The notes under the pieces were generated by a model. It was not told the DNA's origin. It worked only from the letters and a program-made list of their open reading frames with translations, and ran no database searches. A stretch of DNA of 50,789 nt from an uncultured Oscillospiraceae bacterium (GTDB lineage Bacteria; Bacillota; Clostridia; Oscillospirales; Oscillospiraceae). The stretch is from NCBI GenBank assembly GCA_934661735.1, contig CAKUJN010000003.1, positions 1-50,789 of the forward strand, written 5' to 3'. Each line of letters begins with the position of its first letter. Within the stretch, counting starts at the first letter, position 1. Shown here piece by piece: positions 33,592-42,939 of the stretch. Position numbers and translations under genes: made by a program.

Positions 33592-34706
33592 TTTATCTGG
33601 ACAGCGGAGCGACGACGCTGCAAAAGCCGCCCAGCGTGGCGGCGGCCGTGGTGCGGGCCATGCGTGCCTGCGCAAGCCCGGGCCGCGGCGGGTATCCGGC
33701 CGCGATGAAGGCCGCGGACGCGGTCTATGACTGCCGCGTGCTGGTGGGGACGCTGTTTGAAGCGGAGCCGGAGCAGGTCGTCTTTACGATGAACGCCACG
33801 CATGCGCTGAATATTGCGATCCGGTCGCTGGTTTCGGGCGGGGACGAGGTCGTTATCTCCGGCTTTGAGCACAACGCGGTTGTGCGGCCGCTGCACGCCA
33901 TCGGCGCGAAAACGGTTGTCGCTGGCAGAGAGCTGTTTCATCCGGCGGACACGCTGGCGGCGTTTGAGCGGGCCGTCGGCCCGCGGACGCGCGCCGTAGT
34001 CTGTACGCATGTGTCGAATGTGTTCGGCTATGTGCTCCCAATCCGGCAGATTGCGCGGCTGTGCCGTGAGCGCGGCGTGCCGCTGATTGTCGATGCGTCG
34101 CAGTCGGCGGGCATTGTACCGGTTTCACTCAGGCAGCTGGGCGCGGACTTTATCGCCATGCCGGGACACAAGGGACTCTACGGCCCGCAGGGAACGGGAA
34201 TCCTGCTGTGCGGCTGCCTGCCGGAGCCGCTGATTTCCGGTGGAAGCGGAAGCCTTTCGGCCTCGCCGGAGATGCCGGATTTTTTGCCCGACCGTGCGGA
34301 GGCCGGTACGCACAACGTCTGCGGAATCTGCGGCCTTGCGGCTGGACTGCGCTTTGTGGCGCAGCGCGGAACGCGGCAGATTCTGACGCATGAGCGCGCG
34401 CTGCGCCGCCGCCTGTGCGCGCAGCTTTCCGGCGTGGAGGGCGTTGAATGCTTCTGTGCGGAGGCGGACGCGGTGCAGACGGGCGTGGTATCGCTTGTGC
34501 TGCGCGGCAGAGACTGTGAGCAGACGGCGCAGTATCTGGCGGAGCACGGCGTATGCGTGCGTGCGGGGCTTCACTGCGCGCCGCTGGCGCATGAGAGCGC
34601 CGGAACGCTGCAAAGCGGGACAGTGCGCGTCAGTTTTTCGGCGTTCAGCACGCCGGAGGAGGCGGATACGCTGGCGGAGCTGCTGAAAAAATATTTACAG
34701 GGATAG
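33588..34706 (+). CDS. Cysteine desulfurase family protein (class V aminotransferase fold)
   Basis: 372 aa PLP enzyme. The Schiff-base Lys is K195 in MPGHKGLYGPQGTG. A Cys in RAGLHCAPLAH (C330) sits where SufS-type desulfurases hold the persulfide. N-terminal YLDSGATTLQKP and the C-terminal GTVRVSFSAFSTPEEAD are typical of the clostridial TIGR01977-like subgroup. It would move sulfur (or selenium) from Cys or selenocysteine to an acceptor, plausibly the DUF3343 partner. No scaffold (IscU/SufU) gene is adjacent, arguing for a special acceptor rather than bulk Fe-S assembly. Confidence 0.88.
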   Translation: MIYLDSGATTLQKPPSVAAAVVRAMRACASPGRGGYPAAMKAADAVYDCRVLVGTLFEAEPEQVVFTMNATHALNIAIRSLVSGGDEVVISGFEHNAVVRPLHAIGAKTVVAGRELFHPADTLAAFERAVGPRTRAVVCTHVSNVFGYVLPIRQIARLCRERGVPLIVDASQSAGIVPVSLRQLGADFIAMPGHKGLYGPQGTGILLCGCLPEPLISGGSGSLSASPEMPDFLPDRAEAGTHNVCGICGLAAGLRFVAQRGTRQILTHERALRRRLCAQLSGVEGVECFCAEADAVQTGVVSLVLRGRDCEQTAQYLAEHGVCVRAGLHCAPLAHESAGTLQSGTVRVSFSAFSTPEEADTLAELLKKYLQG

Positions 34707-34726
34707 GATTTTGACTTCTCCTGCAC

Positions 34727-34755
34727 TTGCACATCCGCGCCCGATGGAGTATAAT
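34727..34755 (+). promoter_or_regulatory. cdaA promoter
   Basis: TTGCAC (34727-34732), 17-bp spacer, TATAAT (34750-34755). Confidence 0.72.
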
Positions 34756-34806
34756 TACTAAAACTATCAGTATACGCGGAAGTATCATTTGCAGGAGAAA
34801 ACGCTT

Positions 34807-35691
34807 ATGGCAGCCATGAAAAGCTTTTTCCAGGAAATCCTGTACAACATCCCGCCGCTGCGCGTGATGGACGTCGTGGATATTCTTGTTGTCGCTCTGA
34901 TTATCTATTATGTCATGACCCGTGTCCAGTCCACCACCGCCGCGCGCGTTGCGCGCAGCATTCTGGTGCTGCTGGCCGTTACGCTGATTACGGATCTGGT
35001 GCACATGTATGCGCTCAACTGGATTCTGGAGAAAATCCTTGAGCTGGGCTTCATTGCGCTGGTTATCATGTTCCAGCCCGAGCTTCGCCGCGCGCTTGAG
35101 CGCTTCGGCGGCAAAACCATGTTCCCGTTCACCGACCCCATGGCCAACCGCAGCGCCGAGCAGATGGCGATTGCCGCCACGGTCAACGCCTGCGAGATCA
35201 TGTCCAAGGAGCGCGTCGGCGTTCTGCTGGTGTTCGAGCGCAACACGTCGCTGGAGGAGTATTTCAAGACCGGTACGCTCATCGACGCACGCGTCACCGA
35301 GCAGCTGCTGCGCAACCTGTTCTTTCCGAAGGCGTCGCTTCACGACGGCGCGGTCATCATCCGCGGCGGACGTATTGCCGCGGCGGGCTGTGTGATGCCG
35401 TTGTCGGAGAACACGCACCTGTCCAGCGATCTTGGCACGCGCCACCGCGCCGGCATCGGCACAAGCGAGGTTTCCGACGCGGTTGTCGTGATTGTCTCCG
35501 AGGAGACGGGCACCATCTCTGTCGCCACCGGCGGCATGCTCAAGCGGCATCTGGCACCGCAGACACTGGAGCGGCTGCTGACCAACGAACTGCTTCCCGA
35601 GCAGGAGAACGGACGCAAAAACCCTGCCGAATGGCTGAAAAACAGTCTCCGGCGCGTGAGCGAGAGGGCAAAGCAGCATGAAGAAAAGTAA
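34807..35691 (+). CDS. cdaA: Diadenylate cyclase CdaA
   Basis: 294 aa. CdaA makes c-di-AMP, the second messenger for potassium/osmolyte and wall homeostasis in Firmicutes. Three N-terminal membrane helices (about 20-90) are followed by the DAC domain with DGA (180-182) and RHR (212-214, in GTRHRAGIG). I use the ATG at 34807, nine bases after AGGAG, rather than the TTG six codons earlier. It overlaps cdaR by 14 bp. The third gene of the usual trio, glmM, does not follow. Confidence 0.96.
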   Translation: MAAMKSFFQEILYNIPPLRVMDVVDILVVALIIYYVMTRVQSTTAARVARSILVLLAVTLITDLVHMYALNWILEKILELGFIALVIMFQPELRRALERFGGKTMFPFTDPMANRSAEQMAIAATVNACEIMSKERVGVLLVFERNTSLEEYFKTGTLIDARVTEQLLRNLFFPKASLHDGAVIIRGGRIAAAGCVMPLSENTHLSSDLGTRHRAGIGTSEVSDAVVVIVSEETGTISVATGGMLKRHLAPQTLERLLTNELLPEQENGRKNPAEWLKNSLRRVSERAKQHEEK

Positions 35692-36943
35692 GAAAAGCAA
35701 ATTGATTTCACTGGCGGTTTCGCTGATTGCGGCAGTCGCGCTGTGGATTTATGTTGTGACGATTGTAAACCCCGACGGCGAGCGTGTGATTTCCGATATT
35801 CCGGTCGTCTTTTCCGGAGAGGAGGTTCTGCGCGAGGATCAGGGGCTTCTGATCACCGACAGCGGCGATCTGACGATCAGCGCGACATTTTCCGGAAAAA
35901 ATGCGGATCTGAACAAGCTCCTGCAAAATCAGGACGAGCTGAGCGCCGTGGTCGACGTGACGAAGGTCCGCTCGGATCGGACATACAGCATGACCTATGA
36001 CATCCAGCTGCCGAACAGCGTGCAGGGCTCGGCCATCACCGTTACCGACCGGATGCCGCAGCGGGTTTCGTTCACCGTGCAGAAGCTGATTCGCAAGCCG
36101 GTTGAAATCCAGGGTGATTTCTCCGAGGTGCGCATCGCGGACGGCTATATGCTGGAAAAAACCAGCTTTGACTATGATACGGTTCTGGTCGAGGGGCCGG
36201 AATCCATCGTCAACACCATCGACAGGGCGCTGGTCACCATGACGCGCTCAAATCTGGAAAAGACCGTGACGGAGTCGGTTGCGTACACGCTGGTCGACAA
36301 GGACGGGAACGAGGTCGATACCTCGGATCTGACGATGGATATCGATCTGGTTGAGGTTACGCTGAGTGTTGTGAAGTACACCGACGTGTCGCTGGATATT
36401 GATCTGATTGACGGCGGCGGCGCGACCAGCAGCGACGTCAAGTATACCATTGAACCATCCAAGATCACGCTGTCCGGCGATTCCACGGTTCTGGACGGCA
36501 TCAACCGCATCGTTCTCGGCACGATTGATCTGGCCGACATGCTGACGAACAAGGACAGCTTTACGATGCCGATCATCATCCCCAACAACGCCAAAAATGT
36601 GACGGGCGTGGAGGAAGCGACGGTCACGGTTGAAATCCGCAACAAAAAGACGGCGGTTGTCCGCATCGACAAGGCGAATTTCGCCTTTATCAACCCGCCG
36701 GAGGGACTGGAGATCACGCCGGTTACGCAGCAGCTTCAGGTCACCATCCGCGCAAGCGAGGCGGACATTGAGAAAATCACAGGCGGCAATATCCGCGTGG
36801 TCGCGGATATGAGCAACTACACCTCGGCCGGAACGCATACGGTCAACGAGGTGACGGTCTATATCGACGGCTATTCCGACGCGGGCGTGGTGGGAGAGTA
36901 TTCCATCGTCGTCTCGCTGGCTGCGCCGGAGGAGGACAATTAA
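35678..36943 (+). CDS. cdaR: CdaA regulator, YbbR-domain protein
   Basis: 421 aa. A short basic cytoplasmic start and one membrane helix (8-27), then an extracellular region of repeated YbbR domains of about 80 residues each (repeats begin near 35, 125, 215 and 305; the motif looks like V...I.G...V..A). CdaR binds and modulates CdaA in B. subtilis and Listeria. The 14-bp overlap with cdaA suggests coupled translation. Sequence composition is rich in Asp, Val and Thr, normal for this family. Confidence 0.92.
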   Translation: MKKSKKSKLISLAVSLIAAVALWIYVVTIVNPDGERVISDIPVVFSGEEVLREDQGLLITDSGDLTISATFSGKNADLNKLLQNQDELSAVVDVTKVRSDRTYSMTYDIQLPNSVQGSAITVTDRMPQRVSFTVQKLIRKPVEIQGDFSEVRIADGYMLEKTSFDYDTVLVEGPESIVNTIDRALVTMTRSNLEKTVTESVAYTLVDKDGNEVDTSDLTMDIDLVEVTLSVVKYTDVSLDIDLIDGGGATSSDVKYTIEPSKITLSGDSTVLDGINRIVLGTIDLADMLTNKDSFTMPIIIPNNAKNVTGVEEATVTVEIRNKKTAVVRIDKANFAFINPPEGLEITPVTQQLQVTIRASEADIEKITGGNIRVVADMSNYTSAGTHTVNEVTVYIDGYSDAGVVGEYSIVVSLAAPEEDN

Positions 36944-36991
36944 CCGTTCCGGCGCGCCGCGCCGGAAACGGACATACGGAGGGTGCTTATA

Positions 36992-37870
36992 TTGATCAGA
37001 AGCATGACTGGCTACGGCCGCGCCGTGCAGACCATTGACGGGCGCGAGATCACGGCGGAGATCCGCTCCGTCAACAACCGCTATCTGGACTGCTCGGTAA
37101 AGCTTCCGCGGCTGTACGCGTTCGCGGAGGAGCGCATCAAGGCAAAAATCAAAAGCAGCATTTCGCGCGGCAAGGTCGATGTGTTTATCGGCATTGCGGC
37201 TGCGGCCGACGCGAAAATGGAGATATCCGTCAATCAGCCGGTGCTGGAGGGGTATCTGTCGGCAATGCGGTCGATTGTTGAGAGCTACGGCGTGCGCGAC
37301 GATATCACCGTCACGGCGCTGAGCCGCCTGCCGGACGTGTTTGTTGTGCAGAAGGCCGAGGACGACGAGGAGAAGATTCAAAACGACATACTCTGCGTCG
37401 TCTCCGAGGCGCTGGAAAAATACACGGCCATGCGCACCGTTGAGGGCGAACACATGGAGGCCGACCTCAGAAGCCACGCGGCCATTATCCGCGGGCTTGT
37501 GAAAAAGGTTGAGCTGCGAAGCCCCGTCACGCTGGCGGAATACCGCGCGCGGCTGACGGAGAAAATGAACGAGACGCTGGCAAATACAAACATCGACGAA
37601 AGCCGCATTTTGCAGGAGGCAGCGATCTATGCCGACCGCATCGCGGTGGATGAGGAGACGGTCCGCCTGCGCAGCCATCTGGATCAGCTGGAAGGTATGC
37701 TGACGAGCGGCGGTCCCATCGGGCGGAAGCTGGATTTCCTGCTGCAGGAGTGCAACCGTGAGGCCAATACCATCGGCTCAAAGGGCAACGATCTGGAGCA
37801 GGCGCGCACTGTTGTGGAGATCAAGGCGGAGCTTGAGAAAATCCGCGAGCAGACGCAGAATATCGAATAA
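36992..37870 (+). CDS. yicC: YicC/YloC-family endoribonuclease
   Basis: 292 aa. I use the TTG at 36992: GGAGGG is eight bases upstream and the protein then begins MIRSMTGYGRA, the invariant family N-terminus. The middle contains TAEIRSVNNRYLD and ISRGKVDVFI; the C-terminus RKLDFLLQECNREANTIGSK is the DUF1732 hallmark. E. coli YicC has been reported to have endoribonuclease activity; the role here is assigned by family. First gene of the conserved yloC-remA-gmk-rpoZ series. Confidence 0.93.
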   Translation: MIRSMTGYGRAVQTIDGREITAEIRSVNNRYLDCSVKLPRLYAFAEERIKAKIKSSISRGKVDVFIGIAAAADAKMEISVNQPVLEGYLSAMRSIVESYGVRDDITVTALSRLPDVFVVQKAEDDEEKIQNDILCVVSEALEKYTAMRTVEGEHMEADLRSHAAIIRGLVKKVELRSPVTLAEYRARLTEKMNETLANTNIDESRILQEAAIYADRIAVDEETVRLRSHLDQLEGMLTSGGPIGRKLDFLLQECNREANTIGSKGNDLEQARTVVEIKAELEKIREQTQNIE

Positions 37871-37882
37871 CCGGAGGAAGCC

Positions 37883-38152
37883 ATGGAGCTGGTCAATATT
37901 GGCTTTGGAAACGCGGTTTCCGCCGCGCGCATTCTGGCCGTTATCAGTCCCGAGTCCGCGCCCATCAAGCGCGTGATTCAGGAGGCGCGTGAGCGCGGCA
38001 TGCTGATCGACGCGTCCTATGGCCGGCGCACGCGCGCCGTGCTGCTGATGGACACGGATCATGTGATTTTGTCCGCGGCTGCGCCGGAGGCGATTGCGCA
38101 GCGCGTGGACGCGGAATTTACGGCGCAGCTGCCGGAGGAGGACGAGACGTGA
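37883..38152 (+). CDS. remA: RemA (DUF370) regulator
   Basis: 89 aa. It starts [31 protein letters not shown], the RemA signature, with [23 protein letters not shown] in the second half. RemA in B. subtilis is a DNA-binding regulator of biofilm matrix and osmoprotection genes. The position between yicC and gmk is conserved in Firmicutes. Its stop overlaps the GTG of gmk (GTGA). Confidence 0.95.
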   Translation: MELVNIGFGNAVSAARILAVISPESAPIKRVIQEARERGMLIDASYGRRTRAVLLMDTDHVILSAAAPEAIAQRVDAEFTAQLPEEDET

Positions 38153-38709
38153 AGGGAAGGCTTTTTATCGTCTCCGGTCCGTCCGGCGTGGGGAAAAATA
38201 CGATCCTCAATCAGATTATCGCGCGCTGTAAAAACGTCCGTTACTCCATTTCCGCCACGTCGCGCGCCATGCGCCCAGGCGAGGTGGACGGCAAAAGCTA
38301 TTATTTTGTCACCCGCGAGCAGTTTGAGCAGATGATTGCGCGCGGCGAGCTGCTGGAATTTGCCGAATATGTCGGCAATTACTATGGCACGCCGCTTCAG
38401 CCGATTCTGGATGCGACGGCGCAGGGAATCGATATTGTAATGGACGTCGATGTGGTCGGCGCGCTGAAAATCAGGGAAAAGGTGCCGGACGCTGTGCTGG
38501 TGTTCATCACGGCGCCGTCGTTTGAGGAAATCGAGCGCCGGCTGCGCGCGCGCGGCGATGTTTCGCCCGAGCTGATGCACGAGCGTCTGGAACGTGCGCA
38601 CTGGGAATATACACAGGCGGAAAAATACGACTATACCGTATTGAACGACAGCGTCGAAAACGCGACGCAGAAGCTGCTTGCCATTATGCAGGCGGAGAAA
38701 AATCAGTAA
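38149..38709 (+). CDS. gmk: Guanylate kinase
   Basis: 186 aa. Phosphorylates GMP to GDP. The P-loop is GPSGVGKNT (9-17; most members have GKGT or GKST). [20 protein letters not shown] contains the GMP-binding Arg and Tyr residues; [11 protein letters not shown] and DVDVVGA follow. Starts with GTG at 38149 overlapping the remA stop, with GGAGGAGG upstream. Slightly short compared with the usual 200 or so residues but complete. Confidence 0.95.
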   Translation: MKGRLFIVSGPSGVGKNTILNQIIARCKNVRYSISATSRAMRPGEVDGKSYYFVTREQFEQMIARGELLEFAEYVGNYYGTPLQPILDATAQGIDIVMDVDVVGALKIREKVPDAVLVFITAPSFEEIERRLRARGDVSPELMHERLERAHWEYTQAEKYDYTVLNDSVENATQKLLAIMQAEKNQ

Positions 38710-38746
38710 ACATGTGGGCAACCACTTCACATCAGGAGGAATTTTC

Positions 38747-38953
38747 ATGCTTTATCCCGCAATGTCCGAGCTTTTGAAGAACGTCAACAGCCGCTATCTG
38801 CTGGTCAATGTCATCGCGCGCCGCGCACGCCAGATCTCCATTGAGGCGGAAATGAACCACGAATCTCTGGAGGACAAGCCTGTCACCATCGCGATTCACG
38901 AGGTCGCCGACGGCAAGCTGAAGGCACAGCTTAAGGACAAGTACGAGCACTGA
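38747..38953 (+). CDS. rpoZ: RNA polymerase omega subunit
   Basis: 68 aa, typical Firmicute omega. It begins MLYPAMSELLKNVNSRYLLVNVIARRARQI, where NSRYLLVNVIARRAR is the conserved segment that clamps the beta-prime C-terminus, followed by a short acidic tail. AGGAGGA precedes the ATG. In B. subtilis coaBC lies between rpoZ and priA; here it is missing. Confidence 0.94.
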   Translation: MLYPAMSELLKNVNSRYLLVNVIARRARQISIEAEMNHESLEDKPVTIAIHEVADGKLKAQLKDKYEH

Positions 38954-38968
38954 TCGATACTGGATGCA

Positions 38969-39003
38969 GCCAGGGCACAGGCAGGCTTCTGCCTATGCTC
39001 TGG
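38969..39003 (+). other. Hairpin between rpoZ and priA
   Basis: Imperfect stem CCAGGGCACAGGCAG / CTGCCTATGCTCTGG around GCTT, without a T-run. It may be a processing or attenuating site where coaBC would normally lie. Confidence 0.5.
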
Positions 39004-39029
39004 CGCCGCTTTGACAGGAGGGAGTTTGT

Positions 39030-41480
39030 ATGACAGCAGGCGTCGCAGTTTCGGCCGCGGTATTTGCAATCGACAAGCCCTACTCCTATAAAATCCCCGA
39101 CGGCATGCGCGTGCTGGCGGGCATGCGCGTCATGGTCCCGTTCGGCCGCGGCAACCGTCGCTGCGAGGGAATCGTCTTGCAGACTGCTGAGGGTGATGAC
39201 GCAAAGCTGAAGCCGATTGAGCGCGCGCTGGACGAGGAGCCGGTTCTGGATGAGCGGCGGCTCCGGCTGGCGGCATTTATCCGCGAGCGGTGCTTCTGCA
39301 CGTTTTATGAGGCAGCGCGCGCGATTCTGCCGGCGGGGCTGTGGTTCCGTGCAACCGAGGTCTATGCCATCCGCCCGTCGGCGGGCGACTGGCGCGCCGC
39401 GCTGGAAAAGAACGAGGCCGCGCTGCGCGTGATGCAGCTGATGGAGGATCTCGGCGGAAGCGCCGAGCTTCCGGCGCTGCGCGCGCAGCTTCCCGATGCG
39501 GAGGAATTGCAGGCGGCGCTGAAATACCTGTCAGGGAAAAAGCTGATCACATCCAATCTGGACCTGACGCAGCGCGCGGGAAGCAAAACCGAGCGGTTTG
39601 CGTCGCTGGCGGTCAGCGCCGACGAGGCTGCGGAATACGCCGCGCGGAAGCAGCGCTCCGCGCCGCTGCAAAAAAATGTACTGGAGCTGCTGTGTGCGAT
39701 TGAAAGCGCGTCGTGCCGTGAGATATGCTGTCTGACGGGCGCGTCCGGCGCGACGCTGAAGCGGCTGGAAGCGGTGGGACTGCTGACCATCACCGAGCGT
39801 GAGGTCATGCGCACGGCCGTCCGCCCGAGCGGCGGGCAGGTGCAGCCGCCGCCCGTGCTCAGCGCCGAACAGCAGGGCGTCTATGAGGGCCTGCGCGCGC
39901 AGATGGCGCAGGAAAGACCGGGCACGGCGCTTTTATACGGCGTGACCGGAAGCGGCAAGACGGCAGTTTACATCCGCCTTATCCGCGACGTGCTGGACGC
40001 GGGGCGCTCGGCGGTTCTGCTGGTGCCGGAGATTGCGCTGACGCCGCAGCTTCTGGGAAAGCTCACGGCGCATTTCGGCGATGAGGTCGCGCTGCTGCAC
40101 AGCTCGCTTCGCGTGGGCGAGCGCTATGACGAGTGGCGGCGCGTGCGCGACGGAAGGGCGCATGTGGTTGTCGGCACACGCTCGGCGATTTTTGCGCCGG
40201 TTCAGAACGCCGGACTCTATATCGTCGACGAGGAGCAGGAGCATACCTATAAATCTGAGAACAATCCCCGATATCATGCCCGCGAGGCTGCCATCTTCCG
40301 CGGGTATCAGGATCACGCACTGGTGCTGCTCGGGTCGGCCACGCCGTCGGTTGAGAGTATGTATCAGGCGAAAAACGGGGTATATTCCCTATATACCATG
40401 ACGCAGCGCTACAACGGGAGGAGCCTTCCGCGTGCGGAGCTGGTCGACATGCGGCAGGAGATGAAAAACGGGAACCCGACCTCGATCAGCCGCGAGCTGG
40501 AGGAGCGGATTCGGGACAACATTCTGGACAGCCGGCAGTCGATCCTGTTTTTGAACCGGCGCGGCAACAGCCGGTATCTCATCTGCGTGGAGTGCGGCGA
40601 GGTTCCGACGTGCCCGCGGTGCAGCGTCCATCTGACGTATCACTCGGCAAACCGGCGGCTGATGTGCCACTACTGCGGCTATTCCCAGCCGATTCCCGCG
40701 CGCTGCCCGAAGTGCGGCGGGCCGTTCAAGCCGGTCGGCACCGGCACGCAGAAGGTGGAGCAGGAGCTGGCTGCCATATTCCCTGACACGCGCGTGCTGC
40801 GCATGGATGCGGACACCGTTTCCGCGGCCAACACGCACGAGGCGATTCTGGGCCGCTTCGAACGGGAGCGCGTGCCGGTTTTGCTGGGCACGCAGATGGT
40901 GGCAAAGGGGCTTGATTTTGAAAATGTGACGCTGGTCGGCGTGCTGGACGCGGACATGTCGCTGTATGTGGACAATTTCCGCGCCGCGGAGACGACGTTC
41001 TCCCTGCTGACGCAGGTTGTCGGACGCGCCGGCCGCGGAAGCGCCGCCGGTATTGCGGTCATCCAGACCATGAATCCGGAGCATCCGGTTGTGCGGCTGG
41101 CGGCGGAGCAGGACTATGACGGCTTTTACGCGCTGGAAATCGGCATCCGGCAGCTGCGGCGGTTCCCGCCGTTTTCCGATCTGTTTTTGCTGAGCTTTAC
41201 CGGCGTGCAGGAGGATCTGGTCATGCGCGCGGCCGCGCGGTTCCGCGCGGCGCTGGCGGAGAGCCTGCAAAAAAGCGCGGGACTGGAGGATGCGGTCCTG
41301 CTGGGGCCGGCGCCCGCGCCGGTGGTCAAGGTGAATTACACCTATCGCTACCGCCTGACGCTTGCGTGCAGAAACACGCGCGAGGTGCGGCAGCTGCTGT
41401 CCTATCATCTGCGGGAATTTGCCCGCGACAAACAGAACAGAGGCGTCAGCGCGTTTGCCGACGTCAATTCATACGATTAG
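39030..41480 (+). CDS. priA: Primosomal protein N' (PriA replication-restart helicase)
   Basis: 816 aa, normal length. The N-terminal 3'-DNA-binding domain begins VAVSAAVFAIDKPYSYKIP. Walker A is GVTGSGKT (304-311); Walker B is IVDEEQEHTYKSE (about 398-410). A zinc-binding run with eight Cys starts at C519 (CVECG, CPRC, CHYCG, CPKCGG). GTQMVAKGLDFENV and VVGRAGRG are helicase motifs V and VI. PriA reloads the replisome at stalled forks. Good AGGAGGG start. The gene order priA-def-fmt-rsmB is conserved. Confidence 0.97.
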   Translation: MTAGVAVSAAVFAIDKPYSYKIPDGMRVLAGMRVMVPFGRGNRRCEGIVLQTAEGDDAKLKPIERALDEEPVLDERRLRLAAFIRERCFCTFYEAARAILPAGLWFRATEVYAIRPSAGDWRAALEKNEAALRVMQLMEDLGGSAELPALRAQLPDAEELQAALKYLSGKKLITSNLDLTQRAGSKTERFASLAVSADEAAEYAARKQRSAPLQKNVLELLCAIESASCREICCLTGASGATLKRLEAVGLLTITEREVMRTAVRPSGGQVQPPPVLSAEQQGVYEGLRAQMAQERPGTALLYGVTGSGKTAVYIRLIRDVLDAGRSAVLLVPEIALTPQLLGKLTAHFGDEVALLHSSLRVGERYDEWRRVRDGRAHVVVGTRSAIFAPVQNAGLYIVDEEQEHTYKSENNPRYHAREAAIFRGYQDHALVLLGSATPSVESMYQAKNGVYSLYTMTQRYNGRSLPRAELVDMRQEMKNGNPTSISRELEERIRDNILDSRQSILFLNRRGNSRYLICVECGEVPTCPRCSVHLTYHSANRRLMCHYCGYSQPIPARCPKCGGPFKPVGTGTQKVEQELAAIFPDTRVLRMDADTVSAANTHEAILGRFERERVPVLLGTQMVAKGLDFENVTLVGVLDADMSLYVDNFRAAETTFSLLTQVVGRAGRGSAAGIAVIQTMNPEHPVVRLAAEQDYDGFYALEIGIRQLRRFPPFSDLFLLSFTGVQEDLVMRAAARFRAALAESLQKSAGLEDAVLLGPAPAPVVKVNYTYRYRLTLACRNTREVRQLLSYHLREFARDKQNRGVSAFADVNSYD

Positions 41481-41491
41481 GAGGACGCCTC

Positions 41492-42013
41492 ATGGCTTTG
41501 AGAAATATTGTAACGGTACCGGATTCCATTCTGAATAAAAAGTGCCGCCCCGTCGTCCGCTTTGACGAGCGGCTGAGCACGCTCATTGACGATATGATCG
41601 AGACGATGCACGACGCCAACGGCGTGGGCCTTGCCGCACCGCAGGTCGGCATTCTGCGCCGGATTGTTGTGGTTGACAGCGGCGACGAGGATCTGGAGCT
41701 GGTCAATCCCGAGGTGGTTGAGGTCAGCGAGGAGACGCAGACCGGCATTGAGGGCTGTCTGAGCGTGCCGGCAAAATACGGCATTGTCACGCGCCCGAAG
41801 CGCGCCGTTGTGCGCGCGCAGGACCGGAACGGCGACTGGTATGAGTATGAGGGCGAGGATCTGATTGCGCGTTGCTTCTGTCACGAGATTGACCATCTGG
41901 ACGGGCATATCTATACCGAGATTGCCGAGCGGATGCTGACGCCGGAGGAGCTTGAGGAAATGAACCGCGCGGCGGAGCAGGCGGATGCGGAAAGCGGGGA
42001 AGCTGAGGAATGA
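41492..42013 (+). CDS. def: Peptide deformylase
   Basis: 173 aa. Removes the formyl group from nascent N-terminal fMet. All three motifs are intact: GVGLAAPQ (44-51), EGCLS (C89 as metal ligand) and HEIDHLDG (H131, E132, H135). AGGAGG stands seven bases before the ATG at 41492; a longer in-frame reading overlaps priA and is not used. The acidic C-terminal tail (EEMNRAAEQADAESGEAEE) is unremarkable. It overlaps fmt by ATGA, linking deformylation and formylation genes. Confidence 0.97.
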   Translation: MALRNIVTVPDSILNKKCRPVVRFDERLSTLIDDMIETMHDANGVGLAAPQVGILRRIVVVDSGDEDLELVNPEVVEVSEETQTGIEGCLSVPAKYGIVTRPKRAVVRAQDRNGDWYEYEGEDLIARCFCHEIDHLDGHIYTEIAERMLTPEELEEMNRAAEQADAESGEAEE

Positions 42014-42939
42014 GGATTGTCTATATGGGCACGCCGGCGATTGCGCAGGTCTGCCTGCAAGGCCTGTATGAGAGCGGCTTTGAAATCGCCGCCGTCTATA
42101 CAAAGCCCGACACGCCGAAAAACCGCGGTATGAAGCTGGCACAGTCTGAGGTCAAGCAGTATGCGCTCTCTGTGGGGCTTCCTGTTGTTCAGCCGGAAAC
42201 GTTCCGCGACGACGCGGCGGTTGAGCAGCTGCGCGCGCTGGAGCCGGAGCTGATTGTGGTTGTAGCATATGGAAAAATTCTGCCGCAGCGCGTGCTGGAT
42301 ATTCCGAAATACGGCTGCATCAACATGCACGCGAGCGTTCTGCCGCTTCTGCGCGGCGCGGCGCCCGTGCAGCGTGCGATTCTGGAGCACTTTGACGAGA
42401 CCGGCGTCACGGCGATGTATCTGTCCGCCGGTATGGATGAGGGCGATATCATTGATGTGCGCAAAACAAAAATCGGGCCGGACGAGACCTCGGGCGAGCT
42501 GATGGAGCGCATGTCGCACATTGCGGCCGAGCTGGCGTGCGACACGGTGCGCGCGATTGAAAACGGCACGGCCTCACGCACGCCGCAGGACGCGTCGAAG
42601 GCAACGTATGCCGATATGCTGGGCAAAGAGCTTTCACCGGTTGACTGGACGCAGTCTGCGCGCGATATCGTCGATCAGGTGCGCGGCCTGATTCCGTGGC
42701 CGGTTGCCACGGCTGAGCTTGGCGGGAGAAAATGCAAGATTTTCAAGGTTGAGCGTACGGACATACAGACGGGCGCGGCTGCCGGAACGCCGGTAGCGCT
42801 GGATAAAAGGGGACTGTGCGTCGCGTGTGGCGGCGGAGCGGTGCTTCGCATCACCGAGCTTCAGGCGGAGGGCGGCAGGCGCATGGCGGCGGCAGACTAC
42901 TTCCGCGGACACCCGATTGACATTCCCGCGGCGAAATGA
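42010..42939 (+). CDS. fmt: Methionyl-tRNA formyltransferase
   Basis: 309 aa. Formylates Met-tRNAfMet using 10-formyl-THF. The N-terminal MRIVYMGTPAIAQVCL and the catalytic N105, H107 (NMHASVLPLLRGAAP) and D143 (AGMDEGDII) are present. A C-terminal OB-like domain contains DWTQSARDIVDQVRGLIPWP. It overlaps def upstream and rsmB downstream by ATGA, so the three genes are tightly coupled. Confidence 0.97.
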   Translation: MRIVYMGTPAIAQVCLQGLYESGFEIAAVYTKPDTPKNRGMKLAQSEVKQYALSVGLPVVQPETFRDDAAVEQLRALEPELIVVVAYGKILPQRVLDIPKYGCINMHASVLPLLRGAAPVQRAILEHFDETGVTAMYLSAGMDEGDIIDVRKTKIGPDETSGELMERMSHIAAELACDTVRAIENGTASRTPQDASKATYADMLGKELSPVDWTQSARDIVDQVRGLIPWPVATAELGGRKCKIFKVERTDIQTGAAAGTPVALDKRGLCVACGGGAVLRITELQAEGGRRMAAADYFRGHPIDIPAAK

